Below, in pieces: positions 1 through 10,949 of a stretch of 64,000 bases of DNA. The stretch covers positions 16,380,001-16,444,000 of the forward strand of contig CM065392.1 of NCBI GenBank assembly GCA_033060915.1. The letters run 5' to 3'. The position numbers and the translations under genes were made by a program. The stretch's first letter is position 1, and each line of letters opens with the position of its first letter. A model generated the notes under the pieces. That model had not been told where the DNA came from, did not search any database, and saw only the letters and a program-made list of their open reading frames with translations. This stretch comes from Euryodendron excelsum (taxonomy: Eukaryota > Streptophyta > Magnoliopsida > Ericales > Pentaphylacaceae).

Positions 1-259
1 TTGACTAGTCTGGACTGGAATTGAAGTTAAAATATGGACTTACTGTCTTTAGAAAGACGTGCCAACAAGAATTAGACCTGGCATTGCTTCAAGGGCATTT
101 TGATCATTTTACCTCTATTAAGCCTAGCGGGCCCACAAAACAGTTGATAACTAGATCGAGTCTGGAAAGCCAATTTGGGTTGAATGTATCCCTGTCAGCT
201 TGAATGTGAGTCTAGTCGAGCTAGAGATTGCCGAGTGGGCAAAAAATGGGGTGCTTGTA
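1..259 (-). mobile_element. 3' LTR fragment of Ogre/Tat-type element B
   Basis: On the minus strand this is the first ~260 bases of an LTR; the rest lies left of the window. It matches, in the same order, the LTR starts ending at 30213 and 58948 (minus) and beginning at 36486 and 62352 (plus). Shared landmarks are the 'gcaagaggg...gggcattttg' zone, the gggcccac block and the terminal ggtgctt(a/g)(c/t)a. The canonical LTR start is TGTAAGCACC; here the last bases read ggtgcttgta on the plus strand, so the terminal dinucleotide is mutated. The polypurine tract that follows shows that this is the 3' LTR of a minus-strand element. Confidence 0.8.
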
Positions 260-263
260 GCTA

Positions 264-283
264 CATCTCTTTTTCTATCTTTG
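264..283 (-). other. Polypurine tract of element B
   Basis: On the minus strand the bases next to the LTR read aaagatagaaaaagagatg. The same position in element A (36463-36481) reads aaagacagaaaaagagggg. In LTR retrotransposons this tract primes plus-strand DNA synthesis and lies directly before the 3' LTR. Homology with A continues inward to about position 345. Confidence 0.75.
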
Positions 284-2190
284 CCTACCAAAGGTAGAAA
301 ATGATAAAGTAAAGGTCCCATGTTGACCGCCAAGTGACCGGAGGGATTGGAATTGAAATTTTTTTAAGCCTAGAGCTTGAAAATGGTAAATTGGCCCAAG
401 GGGGCATTTGAAAGCTGATTTTGGCAACAAAAGGGCAAAGTTGCCTAGAATTGACTTGTGGCGCCACTAGGAGTGGCACTATACATAAAATTACCTTTGC
501 GCCAGTAGGCCTGGGAACGTAAAAACTCCACAGTCCCTCATTCTGGGCTTAGGGGTTTTGGAGAAAATTTGAAGGTTTGAAAGTTTTTTTTTTAGTTTTT
601 GCAAAGAGGGACCCTTAAGCATTGGAGGAGTGAGTTTGGAGGAGGCCAGAGAGTTATCGAAAGTAGTCCCGTAGCCAAAATTGTTTCCGAAAAAGAAGAT
701 TTCACCGGAGAACTTCAATATGTGAGTTTTTTTGTTTTGTGTCGATTTTGATGTGTAGAACTCCATTTGAGTTGTGTAAATAATCGAAATTGATGTTTTG
801 ATGTGCTTTAAACACTTTGGTTGTATTGTTTATGTGTTTTGATACCCATTTGGTTAAGTTTTAGTAGTTTTGTATATTTATGTAAAGAGGGTTTCTACAG
901 GAATTGGAGATTTACTCCTACAGCTTTGGGTATTGGATTTCTTGGCTAGATTTTTGCCCCATATGTGCCTTAGAAAAATGTGTTGAACAATTGTTTCATT
1001 ATTTTTTGAAAACATTTTGAATTTTTAAAAAATAGAAAAATGCTTAGAAAATAGAGGAAATTAAGAAATTAATGGAATTGTTTGAGTTGGACGCTTAGAA
1101 AAAGATGAAAATTTTTTAAAAAATATTTGAAGTAGTTTTGAAATATTTTACTATAATTTTGAAAACCCTTGTAGTTTTTGAAACTAGAACATGTGTTTGA
1201 AAATTTTGAGAATGTGCAAGGATTGATTTATGTGTGTTAGTGCTATGTGACTGTAATGCCATGGGGTGCATGGCTTGTATTCCATTATCGAGTCTTGAGC
1301 ATTGTATAAACCATTTGCAAATGGGACTTTGCTGAAAATTTTCGAATGTAGGAAAAGAGTTAGAATTTTTTAAATGAAATCCTTTTGAAGTGAAAAGATA
1401 TAAAACTTTTAAGGATGGAGCTTTTTTGGTAGATAAAACCCCGAGAAACTCAGCCATCTTTAGAATAAAACTTTTTGAAAGAAAAGTTTAGAAAAACCTT
1501 TGAAAATAGACTTTGAACAAAACTTTTGAAGAAAAAGTTTACAGAAACCCTAGAAATTGGTAAAAATTTTGAAGAAAAAGTTTAAGAAACTTTTAGGAGT
1601 TGATTTTGAGTAAGACTTTTTGAAGAAAAAATTTTAAAAATCCTCGGGAATTGATTTTGATTGAAACTTTTTAAGAGAAAAAGTTTAGAAACCTTTGAGA
1701 ATTGGTTTTGAATGAAACTTTTGAAAGAAAGGTTTTGAAACCTTTGAGAGTTGATTGAAACCTTTTAGAAGGAAAAAAGTTCAGAAACTTTTGGAAGAAA
1801 TGCTTGAAAAACCTTGAAACTTGTCTGAAATAGAAACCTTCGAATGAAAGGAAATCTTTGAAATGGGATTTGAATAAAACTTTTGAGATTTTGATTTTGA
1901 AACCTCATTTGGCTTTTGATTACTTTTAGAAAAGGTTATGAAACCTTAGAAATTTATTTTGAAACTACCTTTTGCAAGAAAAAAGTAAAGGAAAATTAAT
2001 TTTGAAATAAACTTTTGAAGAAAAAAGTTTATGAAACCTGTTGATTAATAGAATAGATTCTGTTGGAGGTAAAGGAACATAATTTGTGTCATTTTTTTCT
2101 TTCCTCTATTTCCTTTTTCTATACCTCTTTTTTTAATTGCATATACTGTATATAAATGTCTTTCACCTTGATTTGACTTTCAATATGGCA
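284..2190. other. Non-coding 3' region of B with a possible plus-strand LTR remnant
   Basis: No credible gene is visible. From about 1320 to 2060 the plus strand is a monotonous series of tttgaagaaaaagttt units. It is the reverse complement in style and order of 35230-36300 in element A, so it fits the 3' untranslated part of B. Between about 345 and 1000 the sequence differs. It has ggcgccactaggagtggc at about 462, close to a motif upstream of the TATA box in the A LTR, followed by ctatacataaaa at about 479. This may be a diverged plus-strand LTR promoter, but neither edge nor a primer site was found. Confidence 0.4.
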
Positions 2191-2191
2191 G

Positions 2192-4040
2192 ATGGCTGAC
2201 GATGACGATTTTAAGCGGAGACGTCGTTCCTAAAAGGTGGCCCGCACGGATTCTATCAGTAGCTCTAATCATTCTAGCGGCAATTGTAGATCAGCTGGCA
2301 TGACTACTTCTAGTTAGAATGGAAGGGAGAGTATGCCTCCAGTCAACCCGTTTCCTCCAGTCGAGCCAATTTTTAAAGGAGAGATGGATGTTGAGGATGA
2401 GGCACCAAGCCTAGGAGATCACGCAACTGGTTATGGGAGGGCCTCTAATAGGCAAAGGCAAACAGATGTAGATTTAGGGGATTTAGAGGTACCAGACATT
2501 CTCCCATTGAGAGACCTAGCGCACCACCCCAGTGTTTGTTCCCGGTAGCATTTGCCCCCTCCCCGAGTACATACTCATTCAGGGGGGCCGTCCATCAGGT
2601 TTTTAGTATCATGCAGTAGGTCGTTTCATCCTACCGCGCCTTTCTAGTAGAGATTAGGTTTGGGGCATTCATGGGATTACAGGTAAACCTCCTAAATCAC
2701 CAGTTAATATTGCTATTGATTGAGGTATGGCTTGGCGACACAAGGACCTTCCACTTTGTGAGCTTCGAGTTGGGTCCTACTCTGTTAGACTAGGCCATTA
2801 TCACAAGGCGTTCTTTTGTTAGCCATCAGATTACCCTGTAGCCAATGAGTAGAGCCGAGGCCTATACTCTGTTGGACTTGTCACCTCCTAATTACTCTGT
2901 TTTTCTTATGTCCTGGCTCAATTAGGATGAGGGTACCTTCTCTGTTGAGCCACCACCTAAGTGGTGAGACATTACAAGGCGACGACTGGTGCTATATATT
3001 GTTTTTAGCTATTTTTACAACAACAATAACAAGTCGGTTGTCCCCTTCAGATTGGTGAGTGTGGTAGCCTTGTTAGGGGCCTTATTAAAGCTGAACTAGG
3101 GGTCTTTCTCTTTCGGCTGTTTCCTTAGATCCATGCACGTCCGGGCTTTCTCTCGCTGGGGTAATGTGACTGGGTTTTGGCCCTTTTCTGGTTTGGTGGA
3201 GTTACGAGGATTTCCCGGTTCGCCATCCAAAGGTAGTGGAGGCTAACCTTTATCCTTAGGCCTTGAGATGGGCTCGTGATCAGGTGCCTCACCGATCTGA
3301 GTGCTGATTTTATGATAATACAGGCAAACCTAAAGCTGATAGAGGCGAGAGATGTGACTTGGCAACCCGTTGTTGGATTGGTCCATTACGAGGCGGTTAG
3401 GTATCTAGTCCCGATATCTATGTTGAGGATTTCCTTTCTTAGTGACGAGTTCTTGGAGTCTTACCTAGGAGACCAACATTAGCGCCAGTTCCACGAGGAG
3501 TTCTGATTGGCCGGACCCACATGAGTATATGTTTAGAGCCTTGGTTGAGGGAGTCCCTGTTCCACATCGAGAACGTTAGCCGGGTGCTAGTTTTTTTCTT
3601 CCTTCAAAGACTAACTATGCCACACATTTTGGAGCTCGGTCCATAGGTGCCTTCACCCAGTTTGAGATAGTGGTTAGAGGCTATACAATGAGCCAAGAGG
3701 CGGTGGACTTGTGGCGTCGGGTTGGGGGATTTGTGCCTCAAGCCGAGTTTGCTGCCATGACGGATTAGAGAGACTAGTACCAAACCAAGAGAGATCAGTT
3801 TCAAATAGAAAGGGATTAGTACCGACTAAGGTAGCTACCTTGACTACACAGTTAGCTCAGATGGGAGGTAGTGGGGTATACTCTCTTTTTCTTTTTGATT
3901 CTTGCTTTATTTAGTTGTATATCTGCTTTGCTGATTCGAGTTCTTCTTTTTTGCAGGATGCCAGTGCTTCTAGAGTTAGCCGCCTCCTCCTGACTCCGGC
4001 TTTGGTGACTTCGATCTAGACATTGATTTTGACTCTTAAT
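2192..4040 (+). pseudogene. Decayed plant mobile-domain-like (DUF7745-type) protein gene
   Basis: A long reading pattern on the plus strand is broken by many stops but keeps protein-like content. It starts with ATG at 2192, right after an intron-acceptor-like atatggcag, and encodes an acidic and basic head (MADDDDFKRRRRS). The stretch at about 2335-2545 is open. At about 2740 it reads TFHFVSFELGPTLLD, like the opening of DUF7745 or plant-mobile-domain proteins. Near 3276-3480 it reads AVRYLVPISMLRISFLSDEF, and a heptad-rich stretch follows at about 3740-3870. A second acceptor-like ttttttgcag lies before 3958. The family call is tentative. Proteins of this kind occur both as plant genes and as extra ORFs in Ogre-type elements. 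It runs opposite to element B. Confidence 0.45.
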
Positions 4041-5050
4041 GAGCCCCCCTTGTTTGTAGGCCCATCTTCTTTTTCACGCCATGTCCTAGATATGTATTAG
4101 AGTTTAGTTTCTTGGCAGTCGATTTTATTTGTAATCCTTGAACAGGATGAATGTTTACGATTTGATAGAAGCATGAACAGGGATGATGTTGATAATATAT
4201 GTTTATTACATGTTTTAGATATGATATTGCATTGCATTGGTGACTTTTGTTTCTACAGGAAGCTATGTCCTATGTATACAAAGCTCGTGCCAAAATTTTT
4301 AGAAAAATGCATGCACATGTGAGAGATACAATAGGCTCGAACCTATTATTTTTACTAGGTTTCTTTATCACCTAAGATCACCTTTAAATTTTCTTTTTGT
4401 CTTTTAAACATTGCACGCCTGCCAAGGTGGCATGGATGCACCGTCCTTTCTTTTGGCTTGCTTATTTACATATTGAAGGAGTTTTTTTTTTTTTTTTTAA
4501 AACTTGCCCTTTAATGGCTCTCCTCCTCTTTCTCTCTTTATTTTTTTCATTTTTTCCGAGGTGGATATTATTACAACCACCCTTACTTGGGTATATTTTC
4601 TCTCAATATTTTATTCGGACCCATGGTCAGTGGTGATCTCTAGGTTGGGAATTCCTTAGGAAGAAAGATATAACTGGCTCAAGGGGATTATCAAAGGTTG
4701 CTTTTGACTGTATAGGAAATGAAATGAGGGCCTCTCTTTCTTTTGAACCAGATTGCTTGATCCATAGAGCCTTCACATTGCTTTGGCTTAATGCTTCAAG
4801 TGGATGAAAAGGATCACTCCTTGCCAAGTCTTCTGCTATCTATATGCCCCATTGTGGGGGGATGGTTTCGGATTGAGGTTAACAAGAAATCTTCTACTTT
4901 TCTCATCGCACTAGAAAGAAAGTAAAAGGAATAGAAAGAAAGTAGGTGAGTACACCCCTCTCTTGTATGCTTGTTGAGAGAGTCCTTCTAGTACGACTTT
5001 GGAATGATGCCCACATCCTTGACGCTCCATCCATCGTTGAGATCTTCGAA
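4041..5050 (-). other. Non-coding internal stretch of element B
   Basis: No intact gene is visible. On the minus strand a block at about 4640-4790 matches element A at about 33240-33390. Both read as a basic tract followed by RGP-(H/Q)-F and Y-(H/Y)-TVK, so this was once coding and marks the same point in both elements. A run of 18 T lies near 4481. The part from 4041 to about 4400 could be the 3' end of the pseudogene before it or B sequence; I could not decide. Confidence 0.45.
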
Positions 5051-5760
5051 CTAAATAAGGCAGGTAGGGGTTTCTTTTAGGGCTCTGGGTAAGTTGACGG
5101 TGATGGTGTAGTTATCAACCTCGATCTTCTTATTATCCTCCATTGCCCCCTCAGTTTCTTCGATAAATAGGTTGGCTAGCTCGCCACCTTCTAGCTCGAA
5201 TGAAGTTACTAGAACTTTCAGTCCTTCAAGTCCCCAGCCCATATGTTCATAGTCAAATTCAGTTGCGGCCCAAGGGTTCTCTGATAGGTGGCTTTCAACT
5301 GCGGCATACTTAGGGTGCAAGAATTCATTACCCCAACCATCAGCGATCATGTCTTTGGTAGAGATCTCCTCCACGAGTATGGACTCTTTAACTGGCCAAT
5401 CGGAAAGATCATGTATTTCATTTAGATTATGGAGATAAATTGGGCATGGGGGGAATTCCTTCTCCCAATTGCTTTCTTTCTCAGTCCCCCAATCTCCATC
5501 ATAATAATCTCTGAGCACAATCTCATCCAATTTATCATCTTCTTCTATTTTCTCCAGTATCCAGTTGATAGTGTGATCCGACAAAGGGCTTATAGTTACA
5601 TTGGGAGCAAGAGTAGGGTTCACTAGTTGTATGTCAACGATCTTATTGTCTAATAGGTCTTGAATTTTGTGCTTGACAAAGAAATAGTTTTCAGTGTCAT
5701 GTTCTTGCCCTCCCGAATGGTACTCGCTAGTGAGGGTGCTATTGAAGGTTAGAGGTAAAG
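5051..5760 (-). CDS. Gag C-terminal region of element B with an intact acidic extension
   Basis: An open frame of over 230 codons on the minus strand. Near 5646-5722 it encodes Y-H-S-G-G followed by HDTENYFFVKHKIQDLLDN, then about 30 residues later P-N-V-T-x-S-P-L-x-x-H. This combination is the recognisable end of Gag in Ogre/Tat-type Ty3/gypsy elements. After it come about 165 residues that are strongly acidic and rich in Trp, Glu and Asp, ending in a TAG/TAA-type stop at 5051. No D-T/S-G protease motif or reverse-transcriptase box is seen in this extension, where protease would be expected. The frame begins upstream of any good ATG, so the true N-terminus lies in the decayed part to the right. 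Confidence 0.6.
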
Positions 5761-6421
5761 GGTTTGGCAGCGAACAGGCACTTGAGTATATTATTTTTCA
5801 AGAGGTTATATTACTTTTGGAAATCATGCATTTTGAACTTGGCCGGTCTTGGGTGATCCTGGAAAAAGCACAGCTCGTCATAGAAGGTGAGCTAGAAAGT
5901 GTCATGGCCATAGAGGTTTCATAGTGAGTCTTCCAACTCTTGGATTTTCAAGCTAAGAGGGTCTAGGGGAGATCTTTTTACCACAAGCGAGAACAATATA
6001 GTCTCTTCTTCTTGAATAGTGGCCCCTTTGGAGTCCTCTTTGCTTTTCCTCATTGTGTTAGATTGAAGCACGGTTCTTAGGTTGGCGATTTGAGAGTCCT
6101 TGGGAAAGGCTGTGGATGATGATGGGGCTGAAGTAGCATCTTTCATTGCTATAGCTTGGATGAACTTGAACATTTCATCAATCTTAGTTCTCATCTCATT
6201 GACTTCTTTTCATAAGACCGGGGAGGTCTCGTCAAGGTTAACTGCCATTGGCAAAGCTCTTTGCCAAGTGATGATCGAATCTCCATGTGTATGTCGAACT
6301 TTCTTGGGAGCAATGATGACTTACTATGGTGTAGTTTCTGTGAACGAAAAAAAAGAAAAGAAAAATAAGGACACAAGTCACGAGTTAGTATTTGATATTT
6401 AGAGAGGTTTATACGACGCAT
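5761..6421 (-). pseudogene. Decayed gag N-terminal region of element B
   Basis: Two minus-strand frames overlap here. The 5919-6194 frame reads MRTKIDEMFKFIQAIAM and then a Ser/Pro-rich linker; the frame at 6191-6421 precedes it with a one-base phase shift. A short helical, coiled-coil-like head followed by a linker is usual for Gag of Ogre/Tat elements, and A has MEELARLKKKMVKLEAMISP at a similar place. Stops and frameshifts separate this part from the intact Gag end to its left. The link between the two parts is inferred from order and orientation. Confidence 0.45.
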
Positions 6422-6921
6422 GTCTTAGGGGATTTTCCTCTTGAGATGGAGACTAAATATGATGGATTAGGCTCACTTTTTGGAGATAGGGGGTGTACCC
6501 CTGTATGTAGATACCTTATCATTGATTAGGAACATCCATTCATTCAGTCATTCATTTGTAGAACATAGAAGTGTACATTAAACTTCCGAGTTTAAATACA
6601 ATGGAATTGAAATACATTTTAATAGGAAGAAGGGGCACACTTTCCTTAGAAACTTCTGCCTATCTACTTTTATATTTGAAATCCTAAATTACTTTGGAGT
6701 CTTCGGATTCCTCTTCTTTAAGTTTGACGTTGAGGAGGTCATTAAGAGACCTTGCTTCTGGATTGCCCCTTGTCTTTTTGGCAGCCTTATCTCATTGAGC
6801 ATAGAGGGATTGGGACCCCTCTTTGTGGAATGACATGAAATGCGTGCCATAAGTCCTTAGGGTTGCGTGGGAGCCCTTAGGATTTTGGTTGGTTTTATAC
6901 ATGAGAGATTGAGTTTGGTGT
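6422..6921 (-). other. Leader (5' untranslated) part of element B, left of the copia insertion
   Basis: No gene is seen. Read on the minus strand, this stretch matches element A at about 31100-31650. Shared blocks include ccctaaggact, acaaggggyaatmcagaagcaaggt, aatccgaagactc and a tract of aatgaatga repeats. It resumes at 24338 on the other side of the copia element, which shows that the leader was one piece before the insertion. The last five bases (6917-6921, ggtgt) are the target duplication. Confidence 0.7.
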
Positions 6922-8632
6922 TGTTGGCCGAAAAGACAACCCAAGAGGCGGGGGTGAACTGGGTTTTTCAAATTTTAATGGCAATTAAGATTAATTAAAA
7001 TTAATCTAATCAACAGAACAGTGATCAATATATATAATGCAATGTAATCAAAAGAAAAATGAAAAATAGAGCAATAAAAAGCAAACCAAGAATTACCGAA
7101 ATTCAACCATAATTCGTGGCCTACGTCCTCACCCCAAGATCCTCTTGAAGTCTTCCTCTACTATGCAATCTCTAATTACAAAATGAATGTTGATTTACCA
7201 AGTGCTCAACTCACTTTTACATAAGAACTTCTTCCCAAGTTCTTCTGGCTACCAAGTGATTTTGTCCAAGATCTACTCAAACTTATAAGAGTTTTTTTTC
7301 TACAAGAAAACTCTCAAACTCTCACTTACAGGTGTATAAAGTTGTACAAACGAAATACAAACTCTCTATCAAGAGACAATTAAAAGCTCGCTAAATGAAG
7401 ATAAAAAGAATGTTCAAATTTTTCAATTTCATCAGTCAGTGGTACTTGTGTTTCTTATATCTTTTCTTTTTAAATGCAGTTGGAAGCTTGTATATAAACC
7501 CTTGTATTGATTTCGTCCGTTGGAGGTTGTTAGGGCTCATTTAATGCAAGTCCAGTCCATTATAACGTTAGAAAAACTAATCATTATTCTTTAGGTGTCA
7601 ACACTTTGTTTCATGTGTCGACACATCTGGTCTACATTTTTCATATGTTGTCTACTGTCTCCATTTGTCAACACATCAACTCCATGTGTCGACACTTGAT
7701 TATTCTGTCTTCAAATTTTTTACTTCTGTCTTAATGTGTCGACTCTCCAAAAATCTTGCTTCTATCATCAAATGATCAAATTCAGCTTCAGCACTATTAT
7801 AAGATCTTTAAGGAGTATTCTCTTTGGGGCATGATGATCAATCAAAGTCTTCAATTCACCAGGGTTGTTCTTTATTCAGTTTGGATTGAATTCATCATTT
7901 GATAATCATCTTTTCTTGGTTTCCACACTGTCAGAACTTCACTCCATTATTGCTGAGCTCTTTTTCTTTCATTACCGAGCATTCTCTTTCATTGCCAAAC
8001 TCTTTCTTTCATTGCCGACCTCTTTCATTCATTGCCGAATTCTTTCTTTCATGTAGATCTTCAAGATGCCTCATTGCTGATCTCTTCTCTTTGCTACTAA
8101 ATCTTCTTTCTTCATTAAGATCATTTCAACGAAATTTCTATAAGCTTGATGAAGTCTATTCTTGAACACCTTTATTTTCTCTGAGTACATATCTTCATTG
8201 AGTCTTTACATCCCAAATATAGTCTTCACTTGGATTCTTTATAAAGATTATGTAATTGCGATGAATTCTCTTCTCAATCAAATTATCTTTAGCTGATCTT
8301 TGCACATTTTGATGAAGTCTCCTTTTGAACACATTCAATCTTTTCGAATGTAAGTCAATTTCATTGAGTTTATGCATACTTAATGAAATCTTTATTTGTT
8401 TGAAGTTGGAATAGTTGTCAATGTTCTGTTTTGATACATTGCATAACTCTTAGAATACATTGCTTGATCTTAGAGTGTTGTGCATACACTTTGACACGTA
8501 TTAGACTTTTAGTTAAACTTTAAGTTTAAATTATAAACTTTAATAATCTGCACACTAAGTAAATGCATTAGTAAAATAACACAAGGTTTAGTTATCATCA
8601 AAATCAATATGGGGATCAACCTTGAGTCAACA
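6922..8632 (-). repeat. 3' LTR of the Sirevirus-type copia element
   Basis: This 1.7-kb repeat matches 16215-16759 plus 23137-24337. It holds several copies of the palindrome tgtgtcgacaca or close variants at about 7596-7750. It also has a run of about five ctctttctttcattgccga-type units at about 7949-8053. The other LTR has about two more of these units. The many scattered differences between the two LTRs point to an old insertion. Confidence 0.9.
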
Positions 8633-8652
8633 ATCTCTCCCTTTTTGGTGAT
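8633..8652 (-). other. Polypurine tract of the copia element
   Basis: On the minus strand the bases before the 3' LTR read accaaaaagggagagat, directly followed by TGTTGACTC. A purine run at this place primes plus-strand synthesis and confirms the orientation. Confidence 0.8.
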
Positions 8653-8811
8653 GACAAAACATTTGCAAATTAAATTAATATACGATAAAATGAAATGAAC
8701 AAAGTTGGATTGCATACTAGTTGATGCGAACCTCAATCAACACACGTTGAGACCCAACATCAAATATCGGAATTACTTGCCCAAGAAAGCTAAAAGTCAG
8801 ATTTTTTAGGA

Positions 8812-9093
8812 TTAATCAGCCCCATCAATAGCTTGAATTAGATTTATTATGCCTTCATCTTCTTTTGGGCCAAGCTTGGAATGTCCCATTTTAGAATCAG
8901 CCCAAATCTCATAAATCAGTCCATTAAATGCTTCTTTGATCTTCTTGGATCTTTCTCTTGTAATTGGCCCAATTGAAACACGTAATGGATCCTTTAATGG
9001 TGCATGTTGATTCTCATCACTAGTAGAGAACTCCTCCTTTGTTTCATAATTAAGTAACTGATGCGTAGGAGACAAAAGACTTTTTAAAAACAA
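8812..9093 (-). CDS. Short ORF resembling a Ty3/gypsy polyprotein C-terminal tail
   Basis: A 93-codon minus-strand frame holds SIGPITRERSKKIKEAFNGL followed by I-W-A and ends with L-I-Q-A-I-D. The G-P-[IVM]-T-R-x-R-x-K-K-x-K-E pattern is typical of the extreme C-terminus of plant Ty3/gypsy polyproteins, after integrase. Its place here is unexpected: it lies inside a copia element, between the third ORF and the polypurine tract, in sense with the element. A tail of the same type occurs at about 26300 on the plus strand. It could be a captured fragment or chance similarity; the first seems much more likely. No promoter or Gag-Pol context remains. Confidence 0.6.
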   Translation of the reverse strand: MFLKSLLSPTHQLLNYETKEEFSTSDENQHAPLKDPLRVSIGPITRERSKKIKEAFNGLIYEIWADSKMGHSKLGPKEDEGIINLIQAIDGAD

Positions 9094-9632
9094 CTCTCAA
9101 GGAGTTTTTATCAGTTAGTTCAAAACAAAGTGAGGAAAATGATTCATTTTACTCCTCTTGAGAACATGCTTTATATTTATCAATTATCACTTATTTCATT
9201 TTATTTTCTTTCAATGCGATATGCAACCAAGTAATCAATATTAATTCATCAACCATTCATTTGTTATTTTCCTTTAATCAATTATTCACCTTTTCTTGTC
9301 CAATTCTTTTCCAATTCTAATTCTTGTGCAATTCTTCTACCTCTTTTTGTCAATTCATCAAAAAGAAAGAAAGAAAGTGAAATCTCAGACAAGTACAATA
9401 GCAAAAAATATTATAGCAAAGTAAATTGTATAATCAAGAAAGCAAACAAGCAAGCAAGAAAGTAACAGGGCATCAAGTCATCAATTTTGCAAAAGAGCAA
9501 TATTATATTTCATTCATCCAAGACAATATGACAAAAAGTTTTACAGTTAAGATCTACAAAATGTGCAACAAAAATAAATTATAACAGGGCCATAGAGTAA
9601 AGGCTTTGATGCTGGAGAATTTTGGAGAAGGT
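9094..9632. other. Non-coding spacer inside the copia element
   Basis: A+T-rich sequence with short homopurine runs (aaagaaagaaagaaagtg near 9360, aagcaagcaagaaag near 9445). I see no gene, repeat array or promoter in it. It separates the third ORF from the gypsy-type tail ORF. Confidence 0.5.
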
Positions 9633-10949
9633 TTAAGGAGATGGAGAAGGAAAGGGGGATAGTTCAACTGGGTCAGATGTAATATTGGAAGGGCCAGAAA
9701 AGGATCGAGGTCTCAAACAAGATGGCCGCTTGCACGAAGGTCTAGAAACTGGGACAAATGATGTGATTTGCTTGGCTGGGCCAACTTTCTTCCTTAGGAC
9801 ATCAAATAGGCTATCCCCAGACTCATCCTCAGATTCATCTTCTGTGTCCTCGTGATCAGTTTCTTCCTCTGGTTCATTTTCTTCTTGAGTTCTGGTTGGA
9901 GTCTTATATTCAGTCTCAGAGTACTTTTCTGCCTCATTTTCCTCTTCATCAACTTGTTCTTTTTCCGCTTCCTTTTCTTCAATCTCAATTCCTTAATCCT
10001 TTTTCAATTGAATTACATCTTGCTTATAGCTCTTTAACTGTTGCAGCCCATCATCAAGTTTTTGGTTCATGCTATGAAGCATGTCCATCATATTTTCTAG
10101 AAGTTCATCAACTTGAGTGGCTTTAAGAGATTGGGCTATGGGTTTTTTAGGTCCAGAAGCAGATGCTCTTTTGTGGGAAGAGCTACCAATTGCAACTTTC
10201 TTAGGCCTTGGAACCCATTTGCCATCGACTTTCCTGTAACCCATCCTCTCCAGAGTGTACTTATTGTACTCGTCACGAAAGGGATCAGGTTTTCTACAGT
10301 TCTTACCTAATAGATTCACTTGAAAGTGTTTGAAGATTTTGGTGAGCAACATCCCATAAGGTAGATTTTTGGATGAGGTGGTAGAAGCATTGGCCATGTT
10401 TGTGAGAATATAGTATAGGACATCAATCTTGGTGTTTCTAAGGAATGCCCATAGGAAAAAGAAGTCCTTCTCACTCACATGCTCAAAACTACCAATTTTA
10501 GGCCAAAAAATTTTGGCAACAAAATGGTGTACCAACCTTAGTTCAACAGGAAGGTCATTGGCTACAAGTTGGGTGGACTCAGACATGTCTTGACTATAGA
10601 GATCATGAAGTTGTCTCTTTCTGCTTACAGTCTCAAAATAGGTCTCTCCACCATACCCAGTTCCCATAATTTCAAAGAGAGTGACTTTATTTAGAGTGAT
10701 CTTCACTCCCTTCACAAAGCTAGTAAGTTCTATTTCTCCAACCTTTTTCAAAATTTTACTGAGACAAAAAATATTTAAATACCTTTCTTCAGCCATTGCA
10801 TCTCTGAAGTGTGTGACATCCTAACCCGGCTGGTCTATAGAAGCCCTTTCAACTAATTCTCTGAATGGAGGTATAACCCTTTTTCGTTTCTGATTTCATG
10901 TAGAGGAGTCTTTAGGGTTTTCTCGTCCTTGATCGACCTTGGGAGCCAT
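9633..10949 (-). pseudogene. Third ORF of the copia element, 'putative plant transposon protein'-like domain
   Basis: One frame of 438 codons, downstream of pol and in sense with it, is broken only by three stops: TGA at codon 18, TAG at codon 43 and TAA at 9993. The start is ATG at 10949 (MAPKVDQGREN). An NLS-like QKRKRV follows at about residue 20. Residues 52-250 carry the domain, with ITLNKVTLFEIMG early, L-V-H-H-F-V-A-K-I-F-W-P in the middle, and LPYGMLLTKIFKHFQVNL at its end. These resemble the plant 'putative plant transposon protein' domain (PF20167-like). After that come a basic segment, a coiled-coil-like stretch, a very acidic run (rich in EEE, DE and SEDES) and a Pro/Ser-rich end. 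Two of the stops are one transition from CGA or CAA. Function unknown; Sireviruses can carry an extra ORF at this place. Confidence 0.65.

Noticed and set aside
1116..1457. 113-codon minus-strand frame near the left end
   Set aside because: Low-complexity tttgaaaa sequence gives long chance frames; no motif is seen.
7865..8165. Hydrophobic frames in the copia LTR
   Set aside because: They read through the ctctttctttcattgccga array and are broken in the other LTR.
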